From positions 7,006,001 to 7,070,000 of the forward strand of contig CM082583.2 in the NCBI GenBank assembly GCA_040954595.2: DNA of 64,000 nucleotides, written 5' to 3'. Under the pieces are notes generated by a model. It did no database searches and was not told the DNA's origin. It was given only the letters and a program-made list of their open reading frames with translations. Each line of letters starts with the position of its first letter. Position 1 is the first letter of the stretch. The translations under genes and the position numbers were made by a program. Positions 50,601 to 62,034 of this stretch are shown in pieces. This stretch comes from Balanoglossus misakiensis (taxonomy: Eukaryota > Hemichordata).

Positions 50601-53600
50601 ATTTTTTCGAAAAAATCATGGGTTATAGCTCATGAAAATCGTCCAAAAATGACAATTTTTCGACTTTCCGAAATATCAAAATTTCTTCATTTTTTGATAA
50701 AAATCATGGGTTATAACTCATGAAAATCGTCCAAAAATGACAATTTTTCGACTTTCCGAAATATCAAAATTTCTTCATTTTTTGATAAAAATCATGGGTT
50801 ATAGCTCATGAAAATCGTCCAAAAATGACAATTTTTCGACTTTCCGAAATATCAAAATTTCTTCACTTTTTGATAAAAATCATGGGTTATAGCTCCTGAA
50901 AATCGTCCAAAAATGACAATTTTTCGACTTTCCGAAATATCAAAATTTCTTCATTTTTTGATAAAAATCATGGGTTATAGCTCATGAAAATCGTCCAAAA
51001 ATGACAATTTTTCGACTTTCCGAAATATCAATATTTCTTCACTTTTTGATAAAAATCATGGGTTATAGCTCATGAAAATCGTCCAAAAATGACAATTTTT
51101 CGACTTTCCGAAATATCAAAATTTCTTCATTTTTTGATAAAAATCATGGGTTATAGCTCATGAAAATCGTCCAAAAATGACAATTTTTCGACTTTCCGAA
51201 ATATCAAAATTTCTTCATTTTTTCGAAAAAATCATGGGTTATAGCTCATGAAAATCGTCCAAAAATGACAATTTTTCGACTTTCCGAAATATCAAAATTT
51301 CTTCATTTTTTGATAAAAATCATGGGTTATAGCTCATGAAAATCGTCCAAATATGACAATTTTTCGACTTTCCGAAATATCAAAATTTCTTCATTTTTTG
51401 ATAAAAATCATGGGTTATAGCTCATGAAAATCGTCCAAAAATGACAATTTTTCGACTTTCCGAAATATCAAAATTTCTTCATTTTTTGATAAAAATCATG
51501 GGTTATAGCTCATGAAAATCGTCCAAAAATGACAATTTTTCGACTTTCCGAAATATCAAAATTTCTTCACTTTTTGATAAAAATCATGGGTTATAGCTCA
51601 TGAAAATCGTCCAAAAATGACAATTTTTCGACTTTCCGAAATATCAAAATTTCTTCATTTTTTGATAAAAATCATGGGTTATAGCTCATGAAAATCGTCC
51701 AAAAATGACAATTTTTCGACTTTCCGAAATATCAAAATTTCTTCATTTTTTGATAAAAATCATGGGTTATAGCTCATGAAAATCGTCCAAAAATGACAAT
51801 TTTTCGACTTTCCGAAATATCAAAATTTCTTCATTTTTTGATAAAAATCATGGGTTATAGCTCATGAAAATCGTCCAAAAATGACAATTTTTCGACTTTC
51901 CGAAATATCAAAATTTCTTCACTTTTTGATAAAAATCATGGGTTATAGCTCATGAAAATCGTCCAAAAATGACAATTTTTCGACTTTCCGAAATATCAAA
52001 ATTTCTTCATTTTTTGATAAAAATCATGGGTTATAGCTCATGAAAATCGTCCAAATATGACAATTTTTCGACTTTCCGAAATATCAAAATTTCTTCATTT
52101 TTTGATAAAAATCATGGGTTATAGCTCATGAAAATCGTCCAAAAATGACAATTTTTCGACTTTCCGAAATATCAAAATTTCTTCATTTTTTGATAAAAAT
52201 CATGGGTTATAGCTCATGAAAATCGTCCAAAAATGACAATTTTTCGACTTTCCGAAATATCAAAATTTCTTCACTTTTTGATAAAAATCATGGGTTATAG
52301 CTCATGAAAATCGTCCAAAAATGACAATTTTTCGACTTTCCGAAATATCAAAATTTCTTCATTTTTTGATAAAAATCATGGGTTATAGCTCATGAAAATC
52401 GTCCAAAAATGACAATTTTTCGACTTTCCGAAATATCAAAATTTCTTCATTTTTTGATAAAAATCATGGGTTATAGCTCATGAAAATCGTCCAAAAATGA
52501 CAATTTTTCGACTTTCCGAAATATCAAAATTTCTTCATTTTTTGATAAAAATCATGGGTTATAGCTCATGAAAATCGTCCAAAAATGACAATTTTTCGAC
52601 TTTCCGAAATATCAAAATTTCTTCACTTTTTGATAAAAATCATGGGTTATAGCTCATGAAAATCGTCCAAAAATGACAATTTTTCGACTTTCCGAAATAT
52701 CAAAATTTCTTCATTTTTTGATAAAAATCATGGGTTATAGCTCATGAAAATCGTCCAAAAATGACAATTTTTCGACTTTCCGTAATATCAAAATTTCTTC
52801 ATTTTTTCGAAAAAATCATGGGTTATAGCTCATGAAAATCGTCCAAAAATGACAATTTTTCGACTTTCCGAAATATCAAAATTTCTTCATTTTTTGATAA
52901 AAATCATGGGTTATAGCTCATGAAAATCGTCCAAAAATGACAATTTTTCGACTTTCCGAAATATCAAAATTTCTTCATTTTTTGATAAAAATCATGGGTT
53001 ATAGCTCATGAAAATCGTCCAAAAATGACAATTTTTCGACTTTCCGAAATATCAAAATTTCTTCATTTTTTGATAAAAATCATGGGTTATAGCTCATGAA
53101 AATCGTCCAAAAATGACAATTTTTCGACTTTCCGAAATATCAAAATTTCTTCATTTTTTGATAAAAATCATGGGTTATAGCTCATGAAAATCGTCCAAAA
53201 ATGACAATTTTTCGACTTTCCGAAATAGCAAAATTTCTTCATTTTTTGATAAAAATCATGGGTTATAGCTCATGAAAATCGTCCAAAAATGACAATTTTT
53301 CGACTTTCCGAAATATCAAAATTTCTTCATTTTTTGATAAAAATCATGGGTTATAGCTCATGAAAATCGTCCAAAAATGACAATTTTTCGACTTTCCGAA
53401 ATATCAAAATTTCTTTATTTTTTGATAAAAATCATGGGTTATAGCTCATGAAAATCGTCCAAAAATGACAATTTTTCGACTTTCCGAAATATCAAAATTT
53501 CTTCATTTTTTTGATAAAAATCATGGGTTATAGCTCATGAAAATCGTCCAAAAATGACAATTTTTCGACTTTCCGAAATATCAAAATTTCTTCATTTTTT

Positions 53601-53909
53601 GATAAAAATCATGGGTTATAGCTCATGAAAATCGTCCAAAAATGACAATTTTTCGACTTTCCGAAATAGCAAAATTTCTTCATTTTTTGATAAAAATCAT
53701 GGGTTATAGCTCATGAAAATCGTCCAAAAATGACAATTTTTCGACTTTCCGAAATATCAAAATTTCTTCATTTTTTGATAAAAATCATGGGTTATAGCTC
53801 ATGAAAATCGTCCAAAAATGACAATTTTTCGACTTTCCGAAATATCAAAATTTCTTCATTTTTTGATAAAAATCATGGGTTATAGCTCATGAAAATCGTC
53901 CAAAAATGA
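35684..53909 (+). repeat. Satellite array: 207 tandem 88-bp monomers plus a 35-bp partial
   Basis: Counting from each ATGGGTTATAGC, the unit is 88 bp and runs head to tail without interruption. From the first unit (35684) to the last unit start (53875) is 18191 bp. That equals 199 units of 88 bp, six of 87 bp (those with TTCGTTTTTG, near 36986, 38040, 41031, 42703, 44022, 44109), one of 89 bp (near 53503) and one of 68 bp (50022-50089). Units appear nearly identical, with a small set of recurring variants. The unit is AT-rich with A/T tracts spaced roughly 10 bp apart, and contains a dyad at unit positions 24-47. Because 88 is not a multiple of 3, frames rotate, and no long open frame exists in the array. 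Confidence 0.99.
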
Positions 53910-54140
53910 GTCGAAAATTGGTCATTTTTCGAAAAAAATCATGAAAACCCATGAAAAATGTTCAAAAAGGCCCAAAATGTGAAAATTCGGCGAGTCGAAA
54001 ATTGGTCATTTTTCGAAAAAAATCATGATGTATAACCCATGAAAAATGTTCAAAAAGGCCCAAAATATGAAAATTCGGCCAGTCGAAAATTGTTCATTTT
54101 TCCAAAAAAAATCATGATGTATAATCCATGAAAAATGTTC
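53910..54140 (+). repeat. Diverged 88-bp relatives at the right edge of the satellite
   Basis: Copies start at GTCGAAAATTG (53910, 53994, 54082), spaced 84 and 88 bp. They keep the satellite's layout: an ATCATG, then a TATAACCCATGAAAAATG segment matching TATAGCTCATGAAAATCG, then TTCAAAAAGGCCCAAAA. They differ strongly from the main unit and from the core's near-identity, as expected for un-homogenised edge copies. Confidence 0.85.
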
Positions 54141-55055
54141 AGATGTGTATGGAATGAAATATCTGTATACCACAAACATATACCAATAAAGTTTTATCAT
54201 GTTTTAGATTTCAGGCGTAAGTAGTTTGTGTTCCATGTTTCCAGCAATATTGCCGGAAGCTACGCGCTAATTGAAACCCGTTTCCTCAACCACACAGTGA
54301 CAAGGCAGAAACTCAATTTGCCCGTAAAACTATCCCCAGATTGCACTGCTAGACAGATGCGCGTAATTAGGGAAGTTTTGACCTCCTGATGAAAGTTTAA
54401 TTTCCTACTGGAATTACATTATGTCGGCAGAATAGGTGCCTTATCTACCGCTCACTAATATTACGATTTTTTCGCCTTTTCACCGAGCGTGAAATTTCTC
54501 TTTCCTCGCTTCGTTATCCATTCAGAGACAGAACCACCGTCTAATATAGAACTTTGCCGTGTTCGCCTTAACTAACAAGTCAGTAAAATGAAATGGAACA
54601 GGAACGTGCATGGCTAGGACCGAGGTAGCTGTTCCTGGGATAATTTGCTCTGGTTCGAAATTGGTCTTTTTTATACATCTTATTGGCACGGAAATTGCGC
54701 GGGCATCCGTTGTAACCATGTACCGCAATTTGGTCAACACAGTGTCGTGTTTGCGCATGCGGATATGTATTTGAAAAGGTCGGCTTGATGTCGGTTTTAG
54801 AGCATCTGTTCAGTTTCCGTCCGCGTCCTTCTCTTAAGAGAAAATCCGTTCCAATCTGTATTGGCCCTGACACGTGATCTAGCTTACAGCCAATAATTAA
54901 AAATAGCGTCAAGGACACTGTGGTCCCATTTGAGGATTATGCGGAAACAGTGACACACCAGAATAAAAATTACAGGTGACATTGCAAGCAGATCTGCAAG
55001 CAGCAATAGCGGGCCCAAGCCAACATAGCACATAGCAACATAGCAATAAGCATAT
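54141..55055. other. Non-coding DNA right of the satellite
   Basis: No gene is recognised. It includes the left arm (54219-54237) of a 19-bp inverted repeat whose mate is at 56303-56321. The overlapping minus-strand frames at 54522-54918 have no family similarity. Confidence 0.35.
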
Positions 55056-55745
55056 CTGCTCTGGATGCCAAGAAATGGTAAAGTAAGTCAAAGGTCACCT
55101 GAGGTCATGCAAAATTTGGGCAAGAAATTTTGACCTTATACTGGTCCATGTTCAACAAAAACCAAACCTATAGCCCTATTGGTTAGCCTGTAATTAGGTA
55201 TGCACATAATTAATAAGATATGCAGGTGTCACAGGTGACCCCCAATTTTGGCTTTTCAATTTTAGTCCCAACCCTCCAAACGCCAAGTCTGTACCTGCTC
55301 TGGATGCCAAGATATGATAAAGTAGGTCAAAGGTCACCTGAGGTCATGCAAAATTTGGCCAAGAAATTTTCACCTTATACTGGTCCATGTTTAACAAAAA
55401 CCAAACCTATAGCCCTATTGGTTAGCCTGGAATTAGGTATGCACATAATTAATGAGATATGCAGGTGTCACAGGTGACCAATATTTAAATTGGCTTTTCA
55501 ATTTTAGTCCCAACCGTCCAAACGCCAAGTCTGTACCTGCTCTGGATGCTGAGATATAGGAAAGTAGGTCAAAGGTCACCTGAGATCACCCAAAATTTGG
55601 GCAAGAAATTTTGACCCTATACTAGTCCATGTCCAACAAGAACAAAACCTCTAGCCCTAATACTTAGCCCGCAATTAGGTATGCACATAATTAATGTGTT
55701 AAGCAGGTGTTCCAGGTGAGCCCAAAATTTTGCCTTTTATTTTGG
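55056..55745 (+). repeat. Tandem repeat of about 240 bp, three copies
   Basis: Copies start at CTGCTCTGGATGC at 55056, 55295 and 55537 (periods 239 and 242); the third is shortened at its end. Copies appear roughly 85-95% identical by eye. Each contains GGTCAAAGGTCACCTGAG and, later, TTAGGTATGCACATAATTAA. No frame is kept open across copies. Confidence 0.95.
55324..55346 (+). promoter_or_regulatory. Composite nuclear-receptor half-site cluster (DR1 plus DR4)
   Basis: Three perfect AGGTCA half-sites in one orientation: 55324-55329, 55331-55336 (one base apart, DR1) and 55341-55346 (four bases apart, DR4). The flanking repeat copies keep the cluster with one changed base each (55085-55107 and 55566-55588). 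DR1 suits RXR/HNF4/COUP-TF dimers and DR4 suits TR/LXR-type dimers. Function is untested and it may simply be part of the repeat. Confidence 0.5.
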
Positions 55746-56167
55746 CCCCATTGTGCTAACTGACCAATAGACAGTCACTGTACAGCTATTGCACAGACCA
55801 GAATTCCACAATAAGACGTGGACATAGCTTAACCATAGAGGTATAAGTAAAGGTATAAATTTAATAAAAAGACTAAAAAATTCATAAAAAATTAAACATC
55901 CATGATATTAACTTAACACTTACAGGTCGATGTGAGGTTGACATATGGTACCTGCATACCAATTTTTAAAGCAATCTGAAGAGTAGTTGTTGACTTTCAG
56001 AGTTTTGATAAATTTCACATTTTTCCAGCTAATTTGCATATTTTTGGGCCTGGCAACTTCGTTTGGACAAACTCCCATCTACAGCCCAGCCTGCACCTAC
56101 ACACCAAATATTGAGGTGATACGCGCAGCGGTTTTCAAGTTTTTGATGTGGACGGACATACAGACAT

Positions 56168-56226
56168 ACATCCATCCATCCATCCATCCATCCATCCATC
56201 CATACATCCATACATGTACATACATA
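56168..56226. repeat. CATC / CATA microsatellite
   Basis: About eight CATC units followed by CATA and TACA units. Confidence 0.9.
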
Positions 56227-56246
56227 CAGACGCAACCGATCCCATA

Positions 56247-56283
56247 AGGTCCCATGGTATATATGCCTATACCAATGGGACCT
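56247..56283. repeat. Strong hairpin next to the CATC repeat
   Basis: Arms AGGTCCCATGGTATA and TATACCAATGGGACCT pair completely apart from one bulged base, around a six-base loop (TATGCC). It lies 20 bp inside the right arm of the 19-bp inverted repeat. Confidence 0.7.
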
Positions 56284-56321
56284 AAAAATCATAATTTATT
56301 TTCATGGAACACAAACTACTT

Positions 56322-59300
56322 CATGGCATGAGATTAGCACGTGCCAACGTGTTCCCGCACACCACTGGACAATCCTGAAAAAAGTTACCATGGTTACTTA
56401 CCTTAACATCTGATGCGCCTCTCCACGTCGAAAACAATCCATGAAATTCCACACACTGTCAACAGCACACACAGCGACTGCTTGACAGATTGTTTCTCTA
56501 AATTTTATTTATGGTTGTTAAATGACTATCACTATTTCGCCTTCAGGCCTTGAAAATTTGCAGCAATGACACATAATTAATTTTAACTAGAATCAAGTAA
56601 ATACAATTTTATTGTACAAATATTGCAGCGATTTTTATTATCACAGATCACTTCTAAAGCTTAGCTATAACGCTCGCCCAACACACACGTGGCTAGTATA
56701 GTGTTCTGTTCGGAAAACTCGTTGTATTACGACTCATAACAGCAAAGAATAGCAGAAGTGAAAAGAAAAAAAAGTAAGCATAACTCTGAGAAGCAAAAAT
56801 ACGTCTGGGCTCGTTGCTACAAAGAAGTCCAATATTATCGCAATTGCTGCAAAATGCCAAACCACGACGTTAAGTGCCCACGGAGTTGTTTTGAAGGAGC
56901 TGGAGGGATGGCAACCATTGCAATAACATTGATTATTGATTTCAGCTGGCCATGTGAAACGAACATTAATAAGATGAAATTTACAACAATGAATTACTGC
57001 TTAATTGGTATCGATCCTTCCAAAAAACCAACTACCGGTCCTCGACAGGAGCCTGCGAGTTAGCATTTCAGGAGACCACGTGGGTCAAACGATCGGTTTC
57101 AGTGCATTAGGGGTGCACTTTCTGTAAGTGTTGAGAGATGTTTGTTGCTTGCAAGAGTTTCGTTCTAGTAATACGCTTACAGAGATAGCGGGTGGAATAA
57201 TTCAACCGATGGAAAAAAATCTCGTTTACATGATTCCTGGAATTTAAAATATTTCTGGGACTATATTCATAATTCCAGCAGTGTCTTTCAGAAGAAATGA
57301 TAAAATCGCTGCGAAAATTCGTCTTGTAAATATTCAGATTCCTTTCAGCCAAGAAATACAAAGAGCCGCCCAAACATCGGGCTGACACCGCATACAGGAA
57401 GGTTGGAAATAATTGATTTTTCATGCGAACACCAAGAATTCTTTCCAAGTGCTGCGGAAGTAACCCTCCGACCCCAGCCAGCAAACTTTAAGATACAAAC
57501 TTGGAAGGTATAGATGGCGTGTGTCCTCTTTAGAAATCCTGTCCCCGAATCGATGGTGTGTTCTTCGAAACGTAAGTTTAAATCTCAATATTAATCATGA
57601 ACTCGTTCAATAATATAAGCGAGATAAGTTGCATATTGGAGATTTCCTATTTCCTTGCCCAAGGCAGTCGTATCCCGGATATTAATTACAAAACATAATT
57701 GTTGATATTGCCAAATACCGACTGAAGTTTAATTTAATTTGATTTTTTGTTATGATTTAATTCAACTTAATTTAACATGTATTTGATAATGATAATAATC
57801 ATCACATAAAATGTCAATAAGATGCGCATTCCATAACATCCCGTATTGAAATTGATACAATCAAAGGAATTTAGACATTCAAATTAACATGTTTATCTTT
57901 TGCTCCATCGGTAAAAGGAGTGGCGATTTCACAAACAACCACATACATGTAAATGATAATATAAACATTTCCAGTCTGCGATTTTTTATTTCATCTTAAC
58001 ATCCGCCTCGACGACTCTCTAACCATACGCGCCGGGGCCTTTTTCTTCGATTCGACGCAAGCCCCGTTAAACCTTATTGCCCGGAAGCGCAATCAAAAAT
58101 GGATTTGGTATCGATTTTTTGCACAGCACACTTTTTCCTATTTTTCCTGGTCCTCCCTTAATGTGGTATTAACTCATTAATTTAGCAATTAACTTCGCAA
58201 ATGGTACAGGTGGATGGCTCCTGGGCTAATCCGTTTACTGAGCACACTCCCTCCGAGTATTGTCAAATGATCGATATACTGATTTCAATCGTATTTGTTC
58301 CATAATGACCAATTTCTACTCCATCAGTTCGTTTACTTGAATAAGAACGGTCGAAAGAGAAATAATAGAATAAACATTTCATTTTCGTTTTCCTGGAACG
58401 CACAGGCTATACGATTATGAGTCTGTTGGCTGGGGACAATGGCCGTCGTCAAATTACTATTCCGACAGCATTGCAGATATTATTGAACATTAAATTGTGC
58501 GGTAGGCTGTTGGTAATCTTAACACACACCGTGTAAAGTAACAAGAAAAGAAATAAAGAAATGTACATGTAATCTGAGAGGGGGTCGCTCACTGATCAAA
58601 GTGTCAAATATTGGATTTTGTGAATTATCCCTTGACTAGCTGGGTGTGTTCCTGTCGGCAATCACCATCTTCCTGTTGGAGATACAAGTAATATCCGTTT
58701 TCTTGTTCCAATATCTTGTTCAATCCTGCGACTCGGGAGAACATCACCGACGCCATGCAATCTGAATTCCGATATTTGCGGTGTCTGGCTGGCAGGGAGT
58801 TGAAAGCCGTCGAAGTAGTAGATTTTTCCCAGGCCCGTTGTTTTCTATGCAATGGCTTCACTGCACCATTCGAGATAATTTCAGTATTTGGGCCGAGCTA
58901 TCCTTTCTGTGGGCGGGAAAAAGACGCTTAGGATTTTACTCTGTATGATCAAGATATGGTCGACCCTGTCGGTGTTTTACATGAAAAGGGGGCTTGGATA
59001 GAGGGGAAAAATTCAATCATTACTCAACCTGAACCTGTAAAAATTTCACCAGTTCGGTGAATGGAAATTAATCCACAACACCAACTTTTTAAGCGTGGTA
59101 ACTTGAGTGTTTGGTGAGTGTGGTTTCAGCGTTATCGATTGTGTATGTTTGTCATTGTTGTCCACTTTTCACGCTTGCCACTAATGAACAAGAACTAATC
59201 AGCCAGACTCCCTAAGCAGTTGAGAATCCTTCCCCTCACCAAGTAATATTTTTTTAATATTCGAAATTAGTGGAATATTAACTACTTCAGCAGCCGTAAA

Positions 59301-61934
59301 ATAAATGTGTTTTGGAAGTTATGTAGCATGTTGTACGGTAAAATGGACCAATCACGCGTCCTTTCGCTGAAGCGATACATAGTATGAGCAAAGCAACGCG
59401 TAGTGCAACCCTAAGTAACCGCCCTCTGTATTTTTTTGTTTTGTTTTGTTCAACAATTGAAAAAACATGACCACCCCTATATAAACATATGTTCAGAGTG
59501 CTACGGTCAATGCGTGTACCCGCATATTAGCGCGCCGATTGTCTGCCCTCTCCGCGGGTTTCCATCTCTGCGTAATTACTCTGTATTGATCAAACAAGCG
59601 TTTATTTTTGCCTCTCCCAAACAAACTCAACCGTAACTAATCGTCATAATTACCACCCATTGTTTTCTAATAGGACATCAGCGGAGGTAGCCAAGTAAAA
59701 AATGATATCAATTACACTTTATGCCACTGGGTGGTGATCTTGAATTTATCTGCGAGACCAATACGCGCGTACTGTTATTTTTTAGCGCAAATAACCCGCG
59801 CGGCCAAGGCACCATTTTCCTGAAGCTGGCGCTTTGCTTACTTTTTGTCGGCCCGTGTCTCTTGGGCAGCCGAGCTAAATTGGACAACTCATCAGAATTC
59901 AACTGTTAAACAGCCACACGAGAGTTGATTATATTAATTAATTAGGTGCCGGGTAAGAATAGAGGAGAGCCGCGGAATACAATGTAATTTTGATTGACAG
60001 GACTCCATCCGTCGGATAATAGACTGCTTTTTAATGAAATTTACATAACAGAGGGAATGCACAATATCGCTGGTCAACTCATTGACACAGCGAAACAGGC
60101 ATCTTTAAACGACGTGTTGTTTAGACATTTAAACAGATCTCTTATATAGCTACCCGTAGATTTACCTCTCGCAGCATAGGGGCCCGTAGACCACCGCTCT
60201 CGTGTTGCAAACGTGTAAATTCAAAAAGGCAGGAAAAACAATACGACATTTAACAATATCGAGTGAATTTCCTTCGTGGGAAAAAGCGAAAGACAATGTC
60301 ATTTGCTTTTGATAAAATTCCTTTCATTTGTTTCATTTGTTCTTTTGTTTTCACTTTTCTAGCTTTAATTTAATTGTTAGCTTGAACAGAGTAGTGTTAC
60401 GCGCATGATATCAAAGGAATATAGTTAGTGTTTGTATCATGGCTGTAACTCCATTGAATTGGTTGGGTTTGGGTTCGGAGATCGTGGAATTTTGTTTTCT
60501 GGTATTATACATCGCTGCTTCCGTTTCTCCCAAATGGTAGGACAGGTTAACATTAATATTCTCCGGTTCCGGCCAACAGTAAAACCCTGACCAATAAATA
60601 GAACAAAATACCCCCCCCCAAACAACAACAAACAACAACAAAACAACCATGCATGTTCACAGAATACAAAACGCGGATGAATCATTCGTTTGATTTCATT
60701 TCTAACTTGTTTCAAGACTGGCTAATACCTGGATAGACGAACAAAGAGCAAAGTATTCCAGAATATTTTTTTCTTCTTCACATCAATCAGTTGGATCCCG
60801 TTTCAATCCCATTTGTTATTTTGAAAGACTGGTTCATATCATTCGTTTTATTTCGTTTCATTTCTTAATAATGAGAGACATGGTGATACCCGGATGTACG
60901 TTTTGTCTGTTCATAATTGCCCTGTTGATTGATAGTTTCATCAACGAAATGGTTGGTTGAAAACAGAATGGTACAGACAACACGGCCAGATATAAATGTT
61001 TAAACTCTGATATTAAACACGTGTTTTTAATATGTCGGGTGCTTATGATTAAGTTGTTACCGTTTAACGGTTGGCAAGGTGATTGGTCCATTCTTCTTTG
61101 AGTGTGCTCGACGGCTAATTTCCATTTAGTAATAATTAATAGAGGAGATTGGGCGCATTTCTGTCGTCCGTTCTAATATGTATGGAAGTTGGGTTGTTAG
61201 AAGCGAAAGGGATTGAATATATTCACACATGTCGATGCATAACCGCGTATATACTGTACTCATGTATGACCCCAGTGTGATCTATTTTTATGTTGCGGGT
61301 GATAGTTGGGTCCTCTTGATTGTCTAGCTCCCAGTCGGGTCGGTGTGTCCACCAGCTGCTGCGCGCATCAAGACAACCTGGTTGGGAAATGTTGTCACTA
61401 TGATTCTCAGAGTGCGTGGCATAGCGTTAGGGTGACGTAAGTGATTACATTAATTCGTTGGCGGCAGATGGAACTGTCGCAACTATTGCTGGTCGGTTAT
61501 GGGTGGTTGGCTCGTTGATAAATTGCTGGTTGGTTGGTTGGCTGGTCGATAGCTGGCTGTAGGTGGTATAGGCCTACAGGTTTCTCTGTTGGTCGCTAAT
61601 AGTTAGCCGGTTTTGCAGTAGACAGACTTGTCGATTTGGCCGATTGGTTGCAAGGGGCCATAACTCCTATAACCCAGAGTGCACGACGTTGATATAGACG
61701 GGTTGGGAGGAGCCTTTCTATATTTGTTGGAATATGACTACGTCATTCTTAAGTGTTTGTTTTGTTTGCCGACAAGTTTGGCTTGGTTCAGTGGCTGGTG
61801 ATTTTGGGTACGGACGCGGTTTGGCTTTACAGTCAGTCACCTGCTGTCGTGTTTGGTCGAACGATCAGGTTTAGCAGCGACGTCACGTGACTGCAGCTGA
61901 GTGATATTCCGGTAATTCGACGGAGGCTTCGTAA
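56322..61934. other. Gene-poor DNA, possibly regulatory
   Basis: No frame matches a known family. Many homeodomain-type motifs occur (for example TTAATTAATTAG at about 59935 and CATTAATTTAGCAATTAAC at about 58173). A CCCCCCCCC tract followed by CAA-rich sequence lies at about 60608-60645, and GGTT-type simple sequence at about 61520-61550. The absence of repeats and genes would fit flanking regulatory DNA of a developmental gene, but that is inference. Confidence 0.35.
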
Positions 61935-62034
61935 ATGGAGGATTTCCACGGGACATACAAGCTATTACCAGATGGTGTGCGTAATGCTGTTACCGACGAC
62001 GTAAATCATTTAGAGCGAATTCGAATCATCCACG
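61935..62034 (+). CDS. Candidate first coding exon of an unidentified gene
   Basis: ATG opens a frame (MEDFHGTYKLLPDGVRNAV, continuing through DDVNHLERIRIIH) with protein-like composition that ends at a usable donor (CACG then GTAAAT at 62035). About 50 bp upstream lies GACGTCACGTGAC (about 61879-61891), combining CRE and E-box elements, as in a promoter. No following exon was identified in the remaining 2 kb, so the gene would have to continue beyond the window. It matches no family I recognise. Confidence 0.25.

Larger units (their letters stand above)
54219..56321. mobile_element. Possible non-autonomous element bounded by 19-bp inverted repeats
   Basis: AAGTAGTTTGTGTTCCATG at 54219-54237 is repeated exactly, inverted, at 56303-56321. 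The 2.1 kb between them holds a 240-bp tandem repeat, a CATC microsatellite and a hairpin just inside the right end, and no coding frame. This fits a non-autonomous DNA transposon, but no target duplication is evident, so an inverted duplication is an alternative. Confidence 0.4.

Noticed and set aside
35684-53909. CRISPR-like regular array
   Set aside because: There are no unique spacers; the whole 88-bp unit repeats, and the surrounding DNA is animal nuclear sequence.
35684-53909. A CENP-B box within the satellite unit (TTCGACTTTCCG)
   Set aside because: The CENP-B core requires TTCG-N4-A-NN-CGGG; here the A and the CGGG are absent on both strands.
56400-56440. A minus-strand exon (MDCFRRGEAHQML) ending at a GTAAGT donor
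   Set aside because: Only 14 codons, no recognised family, and no following exon found; a chance donor is as likely.
57107-57484. Minus-strand 125-codon frame starting MLAGVGGLLPQH
   Set aside because: The first part looks protein-like, but the remainder does not, and there is no recognised homologue or promoter.
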